A stretch of 64,000 nucleotides of DNA from Aliiroseovarius sp. Lineage in GTDB: Bacteria; Pseudomonadota; Alphaproteobacteria; Rhodobacterales; Rhodobacteraceae. Both the position numbers and the translations under genes were made by a program. Location of the stretch: contig NZ_JASBTN010000079.1 in the NCBI RefSeq assembly GCF_030148435.1, positions 117,891-181,890 of the forward strand, read 5' to 3'. Shown here in pieces: positions 1 through 7,706 of this stretch; within the stretch, counting starts at the first letter, position 1; each line of letters starts with the position of its first letter. The notes under the pieces are model-generated. The model saw only the letters and a program-made list of their open reading frames with translations. It had not been told where the DNA came from and ran no database searches.

Positions 1-253
1 AATGGCCGATCACATCCGCCTCGCCACCGATCGCATCCACCACCTCGCCCAGGTCGGCGCCCAGGTCGTGGTAATCGTGGCTTTCTTCCCAGCGGCTGGC
101 GCCGTGGTTGCGCATGTCCACCGTGACCACCCGGCGGTCGTCTGCCAGACGGCGGGCGATCACGCCCCAATTGCGGCCGGACCCGTAAAGGCCGTGCACG
201 ATCAGGATGGGCGGGCGGGTGGCGTCGTCGCCGAAGGTCTGCATCTCCAACAT
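1..253 (-). CDS. Alpha/beta hydrolase, N-terminal part (runs off left edge)
   Basis: Only the first 84 residues are in the window. The visible part begins MLEMQTFGDD and shows the oxyanion-hole segment HGLYGSGRNWG at residues 20-30 and VDMRNHG at 45-51, the pattern of YbfF/BioH-like esterases of the alpha/beta-hydrolase fold. It ends at ADVIGH, just where the nucleophile elbow G-H-S-x-G-G should follow, so the catalytic Ser, Asp and His are not visible. The start is the ATG at 253; a second in-frame ATG lies three codons inside. Substrate cannot be told. It is transcribed away from the small gene at 330. Confidence 0.75.
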   Translation of the reverse strand, partial: MLEMQTFGDDATRPPILIVHGLYGSGRNWGVIARRLADDRRVVTVDMRNHGASRWEESHDYHDLGADLGEVVDAIGGEADVIGH

Positions 254-329
254 GGTCCCGACATAGCGCAGGGCGGTTGAGGCGGAAAGCCCTCTCCGCT
301 AGGGTCGCGCCGCAACGAGAGGACACGAG

Positions 330-692
330 ATGGATCTGGACCCCCGGGTGGAAATCCTGACCCGGTTGATGGAGGAACGCCTGGGTCTTGGCGGGGAGGG
401 GTTCGCGGCCAAGCTGGCCCGGGCCGGACGCCGCCTGCCGCGTCGTATCCGCCGTGACGGGGCGCTGATTGTCGACGCGCTGTCCCTGCAAGCCCACCCG
501 AAACTGTCGCGCCAGCTCGACGCGGCGCGGCTGGATCGCTCGCTGACCCATGTCGAACGCCACCTGCGCGGCATCGACCCGTGGGACCGGCGCAAGGGGA
601 TTGTTCTGAACTGGCTCGCCGGGATTGCCTTCAGCCTGCTGGTGGTGGCCGCCCTGTTTGTTGCCGCGCTGCGCTGGCGTGGGCTGATCTGA
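330..692 (+). CDS. Small hypothetical protein with C-terminal membrane anchor
   Basis: A 120-residue protein of no recognised family. The first 90 residues are charged and rich in Arg and Leu (many RR pairs), so probably cytoplasmic and helical. Residues 91-114 form one strongly hydrophobic segment followed by RWRGLI, which predicts a tail-anchored membrane protein. A purine-rich GAGAGGA stretch lies before the ATG. It is divergent from the hydrolase and stands about 90 bp before the TetR gene on the same strand. The codon bias matches the neighbours, which supports it as real. Function unknown. Confidence 0.6.
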   Translation: MDLDPRVEILTRLMEERLGLGGEGFAAKLARAGRRLPRRIRRDGALIVDALSLQAHPKLSRQLDAARLDRSLTHVERHLRGIDPWDRRKGIVLNWLAGIAFSLLVVAALFVAALRWRGLI

Positions 693-785
693 GCCTTCGC
701 AACCGGTCCGGCCACGGCGTCGGGGCGGTTTGCCTTCCGGCGCGCCGGCGCTAGGATGAACGCGGTTCATGAACAGGAGGTCCGG

Positions 786-1367
786 ATGAGCGAAAAGACC
801 AAGGCACGGCGCGCGGCCCTGGGTCAGGCCCTGGTGGACGCGGCCGAGCGCGGCGTGGTCGCCGGTGGTCTGGCCTCGGTCAAGGCGCGGGATCTGGCGG
901 CGGAGGCAGGCTGTTCCCTGGGCGCGATCTACAATGTCTACCCCGACCTTCCGACCCTGTTCATGGAGGTGAACGCGCGGACCTTCGCGGAGCTGGACGC
1001 GGCCCTTTCCGCCAGCCAGGACGGGCAGGCAACCCCGCGCGAGGCGCTGGTCGCCATGGCGCTGGCCTACCTGGACTATGCGGAGGCCCATACCAACCGC
1101 TGGCGCGCTTTGTTTGACCTGGAATTGCCGGACGATCCCGCCCTATCGGACTGGTACCTGACCCGGCTGCGCGGGCTCTTTTCCCATATCGGGCGGGCGC
1201 TTGCGCAGCTCTGGCCCGACCGTGACAGGGCCGAGATCGAGATGATGACCCGCACCTTGTTTTCCTCGGTGCACGGAATCGTGCTTCTGGGGTTGGAACG
1301 GCGGTTTTCCAATATTCCGCCCGAAGAGGTCGGGCGCATGATCCGTGGTTTGCTGGCGGAAATCTGA
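786..1367 (+). CDS. TetR/AcrR family transcriptional regulator
   Basis: 193 residues, the usual TetR length. The N-terminal helix-turn-helix covers about residues 28-58 (ASVKARDLAAEAGCSLGAIY), followed by the characteristic NVYPDLPTLF; the rest is a helical ligand-binding domain that cannot be assigned to an effector. The start at 786 is chosen because AGGAGG lies at 775-780 with good spacing; an ATG ten codons upstream has no comparable site and would place that site inside the gene. It has no obvious structural partner: the next gene (glyA) is convergent, so the regulated target is unknown. Confidence 0.88.
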   Translation: MSEKTKARRAALGQALVDAAERGVVAGGLASVKARDLAAEAGCSLGAIYNVYPDLPTLFMEVNARTFAELDAALSASQDGQATPREALVAMALAYLDYAEAHTNRWRALFDLELPDDPALSDWYLTRLRGLFSHIGRALAQLWPDRDRAEIEMMTRTLFSSVHGIVLLGLERRFSNIPPEEVGRMIRGLLAEI

Positions 1368-1503
1368 GGTTGGAGCGTTCTGACCGGCGTTCGGGAAAGC
1401 TCCTCCGTCCGGGCCGAAAAACGAGAAGCTGCTTGAGGAGTTCACCGCCAAGCCGAGGCCTGGAGGCTCCGGGGAGGGCAGGCAGGCGGGCAGGCCTGCA
1501 GGC

Positions 1504-1538
1504 AAAGAAAAAGGGCCCCGCTGGGGGCCCTTTTGTCT
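1504..1538 (-). terminator. Rho-independent terminator after glyA (probably bidirectional)
   Basis: An 11-bp perfect stem (AAAAGGGCCCC, 1509-1519, pairing with 1524-1534) closes a 4-nt loop. A-rich sequence on one side and TTTT on the other allow termination in both directions, serving glyA and possibly the TetR gene. Confidence 0.85.
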
Positions 1539-1552
1539 GTTCGGCAATCCGC

Positions 1553-2845
1553 TTACAGGTTCGGATACATCGGGAAGCGGGCGCAAAGCGCGGCGACCTT
1601 GCCACGCACGGCCTCCTCCACCGCCCCGTTGCCATCCGCGCCATTGGCGGCCAGACCGTCCACGACCTCGATGATCAGATCCCCGATCTCGCGGAATTCT
1701 GCCTCGCCAAAGCCACGGGTGGTGCCGGCGGGGGTGCCCAGACGGATGCCCGAGGTCACGGTCGGTTTTTCCGGGTCAAACGGAATGCCGTTCTTGTTGG
1801 TGGTGATATGCGCGCGGCCCAGGGCGGCGTCCACGATGTTGCCGGTCACGCCTTTCGGACGCAGGTCCACCAGCATCAGGTGGGTGTCGGTGCCGCCGGA
1901 CACGATATCCAACCCGCCCTTGACCAGCTGGTCGGCCAGAGCCACGGCATTTGCGCGCACGGCTTTCTGGTAGTCTTTGAACTCCGGCTTCAGCGCCTCG
2001 CCGAAGGCCGCGGCCTTGCCGGCGATGACATGCATAAGCGGACCGCCCTGGATGCCCGGGAAAATGGCCGAGTTGACCTTCTTGGCGATTGCCTCGTCAT
2101 TGGTCAGGATCATGCCACCACGCGGGCCGCGCAGGGTCTTGTGGGTGGTGGTGGTGGCAACATGGGCATGTGGGAAGGGCGAGGGGTGTTCGTCGGCCGC
2201 GATCAGACCGGCGATATGGGCCATGTCGACCATCAGGTAGGCGCCAACCGAATCGGCAATCTCGCGGAACCGGGCGAAGTCGATGACGCGCGGGATGGCC
2301 GAACCACCGGCGATGATCAGCTTGGGCTGGTGCTCGGTCGCCAGCGCCTGGATCTGGTCATAGTCGATCAGGCTGTCTTCCCTGCGCACGCCGTAATGCA
2401 CCGCGTTGAACCACTTGCCCGACTGGTTCGGACGGGCGCCGTGGGTCAGGTGGCCACCGGCCGACAGGTCCATGCCAAGGATGGTGTCGCCGGGCTGGAT
2501 CAGCGCCTGGAACACACCCTGGTTGGCCTGGCTGCCCGAGTTCGGCTGAACATTGGCAAATTCGCAGCCGAACAGCTGTTTGGCACGGTCGATCGCCAGG
2601 TTCTCGGCCACGTCAACGTACTGGCAGCCACCATAGTAGCGACGGCCCGGGTAGCCCTCGGCGTATTTGTTGGTCAAGACCGAGCCCTGCGCCTCCATCA
2701 CGGCGGCGGAAACGATGTTCTCGGACGCGATCAGCTCGATCTCGTCGCGCTGGCGGCCAAGCTCATCGGTCATGGCGCCGAACAGCTCGGGGTCACGGGT
2801 CGACAGGGATTCGGTGAAGAAACCGGGGTCGCGGGTGGTGGTCAT
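1553..2845 (-). CDS. glyA: Serine hydroxymethyltransferase
   Basis: Cytoplasmic PLP enzyme interconverting serine plus tetrahydrofolate with glycine plus 5,10-methylene-THF, the main source of one-carbon units. The 430-residue product matches the alphaproteobacterial family length. Visible landmarks are [10 protein letters not shown] near 37-46, the glycine-rich NSGSQAN at 102-108, VDMAHIAGL at 207-215 and the PLP-lysine motif [14 protein letters not shown] with Lys236. The start at 2845 ([10 protein letters not shown]) is the family start; the open frame extends 67 codons upstream, but that extension is not SHMT-like and runs across the glyA-nadK promoter region. It is divergent from nadK and followed by a strong terminator. 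Confidence 0.97.
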   Translation of the reverse strand: MTTTRDPGFFTESLSTRDPELFGAMTDELGRQRDEIELIASENIVSAAVMEAQGSVLTNKYAEGYPGRRYYGGCQYVDVAENLAIDRAKQLFGCEFANVQPNSGSQANQGVFQALIQPGDTILGMDLSAGGHLTHGARPNQSGKWFNAVHYGVRREDSLIDYDQIQALATEHQPKLIIAGGSAIPRVIDFARFREIADSVGAYLMVDMAHIAGLIAADEHPSPFPHAHVATTTTHKTLRGPRGGMILTNDEAIAKKVNSAIFPGIQGGPLMHVIAGKAAAFGEALKPEFKDYQKAVRANAVALADQLVKGGLDIVSGGTDTHLMLVDLRPKGVTGNIVDAALGRAHITTNKNGIPFDPEKPTVTSGIRLGTPAGTTRGFGEAEFREIGDLIIEVVDGLAANGADGNGAVEEAVRGKVAALCARFPMYPNL

Positions 2846-2881
2846 GTGCGTTTTCCTTGGGTAAGGCGACTGGATTGCTGA

Positions 2882-3007
2882 TTTCCTATCGGAAACATAT
2901 CGGGGCGCAAAGAGCGGAATGCGACCAACTGCCGGAAAGACGCGGCATCTCTGGCGCTTCGCGGAAACATGTGGTTGTTTCGGAAACAGGGGGCAAGACA
3001 GGAAACA
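2882..3007. promoter_or_regulatory. Divergent glyA/nadK promoter region with repeated GGAAACA boxes
   Basis: GGAAACA occurs at 2891, 2963, 2982 and 3001. The last three are exactly 19 bp apart. The 2982 copy is half of a 13-bp palindrome TGTTTC-G-GAAACA (2976-2988), and the 2891 copy faces TTTCC at 2882. The 3001 copy overlaps the AGGA ribosome-binding site of nadK. This looks like an operator array; the binding protein is not known to me. Confidence 0.45.
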
Positions 3008-3011
3008 GCCT

Positions 3012-3773
3012 ATGAGTCGCAATATCGCATTCGTGGCCTCGAACACGGACGTGTCCCGCGAGGCACGCGCCGAGCTGGTCTCGCGCTACGGCGACGTGGC
3101 GCCGGACAGGGCCGATATCATTGTCGCGCTCGGGGGCGACGGTTTCATGTTGCAGACCCTGCACGAGACCCAATCCCTGCCCGCGCCGGTCTATGGCATG
3201 AACTGCGGCACCGTCGGCTTCCTGATGAACAAATACAGCCCGGACGGGTTGATCGACCGGCTGTTTGCCGCCGAGGAAGAGGTGATCAACCCGCTGTCGA
3301 TGCGCGCCGAGTGCCGGGATGGCTCGGTGCATGAGGCATTGGCGATCAACGAGGTCTCCCTGCTGCGCGCAGGCCCCCAGGCGGCCAAGCTGCGCATCAG
3401 CGTGGATGGCAAGGTGCGGCTGGAGGAGCTCGTCTGCGATGGCGCGCTGCTGTGCACGCCCGCCGGTTCGACCGCCTACAACTATTCCGCTCACGGGCCG
3501 ATTCTGCCGATCGGCTCGGACGTGCTGGCGCTGACCGCCATGTCCGCCTTTCGCCCGCGCCGCTGGCGTGGCGCGCTGCTGCCCAAGACCGCCGTGGTGC
3601 GCTTTGATGTGCTGCAGGGCGAAAAACGCCCGGTCATGGCGGATGCGGACAGCCGGTCGGTGCGCGACGTGACTTCGGTCGAGATCCGCTCGGAAGAGGC
3701 GATCAGGCACCGCATCCTGTTCGATCCCGGCCACGGGCTGGAAGAGCGGCTGATTCGCGAACAGTTCGTCTGA
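3012..3773 (+). CDS. nadK: NAD kinase
   Basis: Phosphorylates NAD to NADP in the cytoplasm, using ATP or polyphosphate. At 253 residues it has the short bacterial form. Motifs are GGDG at 41-44 (diphosphate/metal site), MNCGTVGFL at 63-71 and [15 protein letters not shown] further on, the signature of the NAD kinase fold. The start at 3012 ([10 protein letters not shown]) follows AGGAAACAGCCT; longer in-frame starts would extend into the operator array shared with glyA. NADPH need of folate and one-carbon metabolism gives some logic to the divergent pairing with glyA, but that is inference. Confidence 0.95.
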   Translation: MSRNIAFVASNTDVSREARAELVSRYGDVAPDRADIIVALGGDGFMLQTLHETQSLPAPVYGMNCGTVGFLMNKYSPDGLIDRLFAAEEEVINPLSMRAECRDGSVHEALAINEVSLLRAGPQAAKLRISVDGKVRLEELVCDGALLCTPAGSTAYNYSAHGPILPIGSDVLALTAMSAFRPRRWRGALLPKTAVVRFDVLQGEKRPVMADADSRSVRDVTSVEIRSEEAIRHRILFDPGHGLEERLIREQFV

Positions 3774-3828
3774 GCAGGCAGGGCACAGGCCACAAGGGAT
3801 AAGTTAGGGTGGGTCGGCTTCCGGCTTT

Positions 3829-5385
3829 TCAGCCCTTGTCGCGGTCCTCCCGCAGCCAGGCCTCGCGCTTGCGATAGATCGTCGAGGGCGAGACATCCAG
3901 CGCCCGGGCCGCACGCGGGATCGACCCGCCGTGGGTGTGAATCACCGCCTCGATCACATCGCGTTCGATTTCGGCCAGGGTGCGGCCGTGGATCGGCACG
4001 TGGGAACCGGCCTGGCCCGCCTGGTCGGCGAAGCCACGGGTGTCGGCGCTCAGTTCCTCGGGCAACATATGCGCTTCGACCGTCGCGGCGTCATGGTTCA
4101 GCACCACGTTCCAGATCACGTTCAGAAGCTGGCGCACATTGCCCGGCCACTTGTGGCGCAACAAGATGCCCTGTGCCTCCGGGCTGAAACCGGCAAAGCC
4201 ACGCCCCTCGCGGGCGGAGAGATGCTTCAGCCGTGCCTGGGCAATCTCCAGCACGTCCCTGTCGCGGGTGCGCAGCGGGGGCATGGTCAGCGTTGCCACA
4301 TGCAGCCGATAGAAGAGGTCGACGCGCAGCCGGCCCTCCTCCATCTCGACAAAGGGGTCGCGTGCGGTGGAACAGATCACCCGGATGGCCGTGCGGTGGG
4401 GCTGACCGGGATCCGACGCCGCGCAGCGTTGCAGGACGCGCAGGAATTGCGCCTGCACCGGAGGGGAGAGGTTGCAGATCTCGTCCAGGTACAGCGTTCC
4501 GTCGCGGGCGAGATGAAGCAGCGGTTCGGCGCCCGGTGTGCCGGGCTGCCCAGCCAGGCCCAGCAGGTCGCGTTCGATCGTCTCCGTGCGCAGGGCGGCG
4601 CAGTCCACCGGAACGAAGCTTGCCTGTCGGCGCGCCGAGCGCGCATGGATATCGCGCGCGAGGGCTTCTTTTCCGGCGCCATGTTCGCCCTGGATGAACA
4701 CCGTCGCGTCAGAGCGCGCCACGGCCTCCACCTTGTCCAGCACCGCCGACATGCTGGGGGAGCCGCCGATCAGACAGATTGCATCCATATCCGTATCGCG
4801 CGACACGACCCCCAGCGGGGCGACCGGCGGTTCGGTCATCGTCGACGGGCCGGGCGGTGGCGCAACGGTTGCCGACAGGGTGGCGGGGGTCGGCGCCTTC
4901 GGGGGCGACGCTACCGCGACGCTCCCGCTGCGCGCGCCGGCGGGTGGGCGGCACTGGCGCAATGCGCTTTCAACCGTCTTGCTGAGCCGGACGCGGCTGA
5001 AAGGGGTGAACAGGCAGTCGAAGGCGCCGTTGCGCATGGCTTCGGCGGCATCGTTGATCTCGTCATTATTGGCAACCACCACGATCGTGGTCTCCGGCAC
5101 GCGGGTCAGCCAGTCCTTCACATCCGCAAGCGTCGAGGCGCCGTCGAGCCGCAGCGGCAGGAAGGCGAGCTGCGGCAGCTGCGTGTCGAAAATGGCCCGT
5201 GCATCCTCCAGCGAGGCGGCCCGCAGGATCCGCAGGCCATGGTTCAGGAACGGATCGTCGGGAAACAACCAGGCCTGTTCCCGGGTGCCCACGGCCAGAA
5301 CCTTGATTGCGCCATCCACGCCGCCTCCCCGCGGCGCAGGCTCGGGACTATGGCTCGGCTCACTGTTCAACTGCATGACCTTCAT
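3829..5385 (-). CDS. Atypical Fis-type AAA+ regulator: degenerate receiver, no GAFTGA loop
   Basis: 518 residues in the order of an NtrC-type activator: receiver-like domain (about 27-140), Pro/Ala linker, AAA+ domain (about 200-440) and C-terminal Fis helix-turn-helix (GGSIPRAARALDVSPSTIYR). Walker A (GEHGAGKE), Walker B (GTLYLDEI) and the arginine-finger region (RLRVDLFYRL) are present. Two key parts are not. Where GHEKGAFTGA should stand, the sequence reads GLAGQPGTPGAEP, so the sigma-54 contact loop is missing. In the receiver the phospho-acceptor region reads LAFLPLRLDG and the K-P-F motif reads TPF. It therefore probably acts without sigma-54 and without phosphorylation. Starts at 5385 and 5376 are both possible. 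Targets unknown. Confidence 0.85.
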   Translation of the reverse strand: MKVMQLNSEPSHSPEPAPRGGGVDGAIKVLAVGTREQAWLFPDDPFLNHGLRILRAASLEDARAIFDTQLPQLAFLPLRLDGASTLADVKDWLTRVPETTIVVVANNDEINDAAEAMRNGAFDCLFTPFSRVRLSKTVESALRQCRPPAGARSGSVAVASPPKAPTPATLSATVAPPPGPSTMTEPPVAPLGVVSRDTDMDAICLIGGSPSMSAVLDKVEAVARSDATVFIQGEHGAGKEALARDIHARSARRQASFVPVDCAALRTETIERDLLGLAGQPGTPGAEPLLHLARDGTLYLDEICNLSPPVQAQFLRVLQRCAASDPGQPHRTAIRVICSTARDPFVEMEEGRLRVDLFYRLHVATLTMPPLRTRDRDVLEIAQARLKHLSAREGRGFAGFSPEAQGILLRHKWPGNVRQLLNVIWNVVLNHDAATVEAHMLPEELSADTRGFADQAGQAGSHVPIHGRTLAEIERDVIEAVIHTHGGSIPRAARALDVSPSTIYRKREAWLREDRDKG

Positions 5386-5453
5386 TTTGGCAACCTACGG
5401 CGGACAGTTTCACCCGGATCGGTTGAGCATTCTTTAAATATCACGTCCAACGA

Positions 5454-5493
5454 ATAAAAAAACCACCCTCGGGCAGGCCCAGGGGTGGTTTTT
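5454..5493 (-). terminator. Bidirectional terminator between prpE and the AAA+ regulator promoter
   Basis: Stem AACCACCC (5461-5468) pairs with GGGTGGTT (5483-5490), with seven A before and five T after, so it can stop transcription in both directions. It lies just downstream of prpE on the minus strand. Confidence 0.8.
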
Positions 5494-5514
5494 CACCGAT
5501 TGTGGCGGTGGATC

Positions 5515-7407
5515 TTATGCTTTCGAGTAGCCCATGTCGCTCAACGCTTCGCGAATCTCGTCCAGAATCGCGGGGTCATCGATGGTCGCGGGCATCTTGT
5601 ATTCCTTGCCATCTGCGATCGACACCATGGTCGCGCGCAGAATTTTGCCGGACCGCGTCTTGGGCAGGCGATCCACCACCGCGCAGAGCTTGAAGGCCGC
5701 CACGGGGCCGATCTTTTCGCGCACCAGCTTGACGCATTCTGCGGTGACTTCGGCATCCGGGCGGTCGGCGCCGGCGTTCAGGCAGACAAGCCCCAGCGGC
5801 AACTGGCCCTTCAGCTGGTCGGTCACGCCGATCACCGCGCATTCGGCCACGTCGGGATGCGAGGCCAGCACCTCTTCCATCGCGCCGGTGGACAGGCGGT
5901 GGCCTGCCACGTTGATCACGTCATCGGTGCGCGCCATGATATAGACATAGCCGTCCTCGTCCTTGTAGCCCGCGTCGCCGGTCTCATAGTAGCCGGGGAA
6001 AGTGTTGAGGTAGCTCTTCTTGAACCGGTCCTCGGCGTTCCACAGGGTTGGCAGCGTGCCCGGCGGCAGCGGCAGCTTGATCGCGATGGCGCCCAGTTCT
6101 CCGGCGGGCATCGGGTGGCCGCCTTCGTCCAGGATGTCGACCTGGAAGCCCGGCATCGGCACCGAGGGCGAGCCCAGCTTGACCGGCAGCTCCTCGATCC
6201 CCAGCGGGTTGGCGGCGATGGCAAAGCCGGTCTCGGTCTGCCACCAGTGGTCGATCACCGGCACCTTCAACTGGTCCTGCGCCCAGACGATCGTGTCGGG
6301 GTCGGCGCGTTCACCGGCCAGGTAAACCTGTTTCAGGCAGGACAGATCGTATTTCTTCACGAACTCGCCCTTCGGGTCTTCACGTTTCACGGCGCGGAAG
6401 GCGGTGGGGGCGGTGAAGAAGCTTTTCACATTATGCTCGGAAATCACCCGCCAGAACGTGCCCGCATCCGGCGTGCCGATTGGCTTGCCTTCAAAGACGA
6501 TGGTGGTGTTGCCGGCGATCAGCGGCCCGTAGGTGATATAGGAGTGGCCCACGACCCAGCCCACGTCCGAGGCGGCCCAGAAGACTTCGCCGGGATCGAC
6601 GTTGTAGAGGTTCTTCATGGTCCAGTTCAGGGCGACCAGGTGGCCGCCGGTGTGGCGGATCACGCCCTTGGGCTGGCCGGTGGTGCCGGAGGTATAGAGG
6701 ATATAGGCCGGGTGGTTGCCTTCGACCGGCACGCAATCGGCCGGCGCAACGCCTTGCTGGGCCTCGTTCCAGTCGAAGTCGCGACCGGGGATCAGCTCGG
6801 CCGGGTGCTCTTCACGCTGCAGGATCAGAGTGAAGTCAGGCTTGTGCGCGGACAGCTCGATGGCACCGTCCAGCAGCGGCTTGTAGGGCACGATCCGGCC
6901 GGGCTCCAACCCGCAGGAGGCGGCGATGATCGCCTTGGGCTGGGCGTCGTCGATGCGCACGGCCAGCTCGTTCGAGGCAAAGCCGCCAAAGACCACCGAA
7001 TGCACCGCGCCGATGCGGGTCACGGCGAGCATGGCGACGAGCGCCTCGGCGACCATCGGCATGTAGATGATGACGCGGTCGCCTTTGGTCACACCCTTGG
7101 CCACCAGCGCACCGGCCAGCGAGGCCACGCGATCTTTCAGCTGGGCATAGGTGATCTTCTCCTGACGGCCGGTGATCGGGCTGTCGTAGATCACGGCGAC
7201 CTGGTCGGCCCGGCCGCCTTCGACGTGACGGTCCACAGCGTTCCAGCAGGTGTTGACCATGCCGTCTGAAAACCATTCGTACAGGGGGGCGTTCTCGTCA
7301 AACAGCGCTTTCGACGGGGCCTTGTCCCAGTCGATCGCCTGGGCGGCCTCCATCCAGAAGGCTTCCGGGTTCGCCTGCCAGGCTTCGTAGACGTCTTTGT
7401 ATCCCAT
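5515..7407 (-). CDS. prpE: Propionate--CoA ligase (propionyl-CoA synthetase)
   Basis: Activates propionate (and acetate less well) to the CoA thioester via an acyl-adenylate. 630 residues, the length of PrpE. The N-terminus MGYKDVYEAWQANPEAFW is the PrpE form rather than the Acs form. The ANL motifs YTSGTTGQPKG, WWQTETG, YYETGDAG and the C-terminal acetylatable lysine motif KTRSGK are all visible. The start at 7407 is the family start; a longer open frame of 65 codons upstream is AT-rich regulatory DNA. The 299-bp upstream gap carries several TTTGCAAA-like boxes, which suggests control by a ScfR/PccR-type acyl-CoA sensing regulator. It is followed by a terminator. Confidence 0.93.
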   Translation of the reverse strand: MGYKDVYEAWQANPEAFWMEAAQAIDWDKAPSKALFDENAPLYEWFSDGMVNTCWNAVDRHVEGGRADQVAVIYDSPITGRQEKITYAQLKDRVASLAGALVAKGVTKGDRVIIYMPMVAEALVAMLAVTRIGAVHSVVFGGFASNELAVRIDDAQPKAIIAASCGLEPGRIVPYKPLLDGAIELSAHKPDFTLILQREEHPAELIPGRDFDWNEAQQGVAPADCVPVEGNHPAYILYTSGTTGQPKGVIRHTGGHLVALNWTMKNLYNVDPGEVFWAASDVGWVVGHSYITYGPLIAGNTTIVFEGKPIGTPDAGTFWRVISEHNVKSFFTAPTAFRAVKREDPKGEFVKKYDLSCLKQVYLAGERADPDTIVWAQDQLKVPVIDHWWQTETGFAIAANPLGIEELPVKLGSPSVPMPGFQVDILDEGGHPMPAGELGAIAIKLPLPPGTLPTLWNAEDRFKKSYLNTFPGYYETGDAGYKDEDGYVYIMARTDDVINVAGHRLSTGAMEEVLASHPDVAECAVIGVTDQLKGQLPLGLVCLNAGADRPDAEVTAECVKLVREKIGPVAAFKLCAVVDRLPKTRSGKILRATMVSIADGKEYKMPATIDDPAILDEIREALSDMGYSKA

Positions 7408-7506
7408 GCGGTGTATCCTCCTCAGAACGCTTGAAACGGGTGTAGCGGGGGCAGGGAGGCCGGGGCAAGACCCGTGAGGCCCTGGGCGGCAATTCGGCGC
7501 AATAAT

Positions 7507-7629
7507 TTTGCAAGGTTTCGCTGATAGCGCCTGCAAATTTTTGCAAAGCCCTTGGGGATATGTGCTGAAATTTTGAAACTTGTCGTTTTTGCAAAACTGC
7601 AAATCATGCTTGCAAAATTTTCCCGCAAA
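7507..7629 (-). promoter_or_regulatory. prpE upstream region with clustered TTTGCAAA-like boxes
   Basis: In an AT-rich stretch 100-222 bp before the prpE start, perfect TTTGCAAA palindromes occur at 7540-7547 and 7588-7595, with near matches at 7507 (7/8), 7530 (6/8), 7596 (6/8), 7609 (7/8) and 7622 (5/8). Paired TTTGCAAA boxes are, to my knowledge, the binding sites of PccR, a ScfR-family regulator of propionyl-CoA assimilation in Rhodobacter. The spacing here (2, 0 and 13 bp) differs from the published pair as I remember it. No other gene is seen in this 299-bp gap. Confidence 0.6.
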
Positions 7630-7706
7630 GATTCGGCGCGGGGTGGGCGGGACATGTCGGGGAGGCGGGGGGGCGCCAGGTGCAGGCGGGCCGCCCCCTG
7701 AAGCGA

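Noticed and set aside
1370..2881. Long plus-strand open frame opposite glyA
   Set aside because: It is the antisense shadow of glyA; its translation has no family-like features and no good start site.
2846..3011. Glycine or SAM riboswitch before glyA
   Set aside because: The leader is too short and lacks the conserved cores; only GGAAACA boxes are seen.
3931..5457. Long plus-strand frames opposite the AAA+ regulator, and similar frames opposite prpE (5485-7269) and maeB (7680-10007)
   Set aside because: Long antisense frames are common in GC-rich genes. The minus-strand proteins have clear domains; the plus-strand ones are His/Gln/Arg-rich noise.
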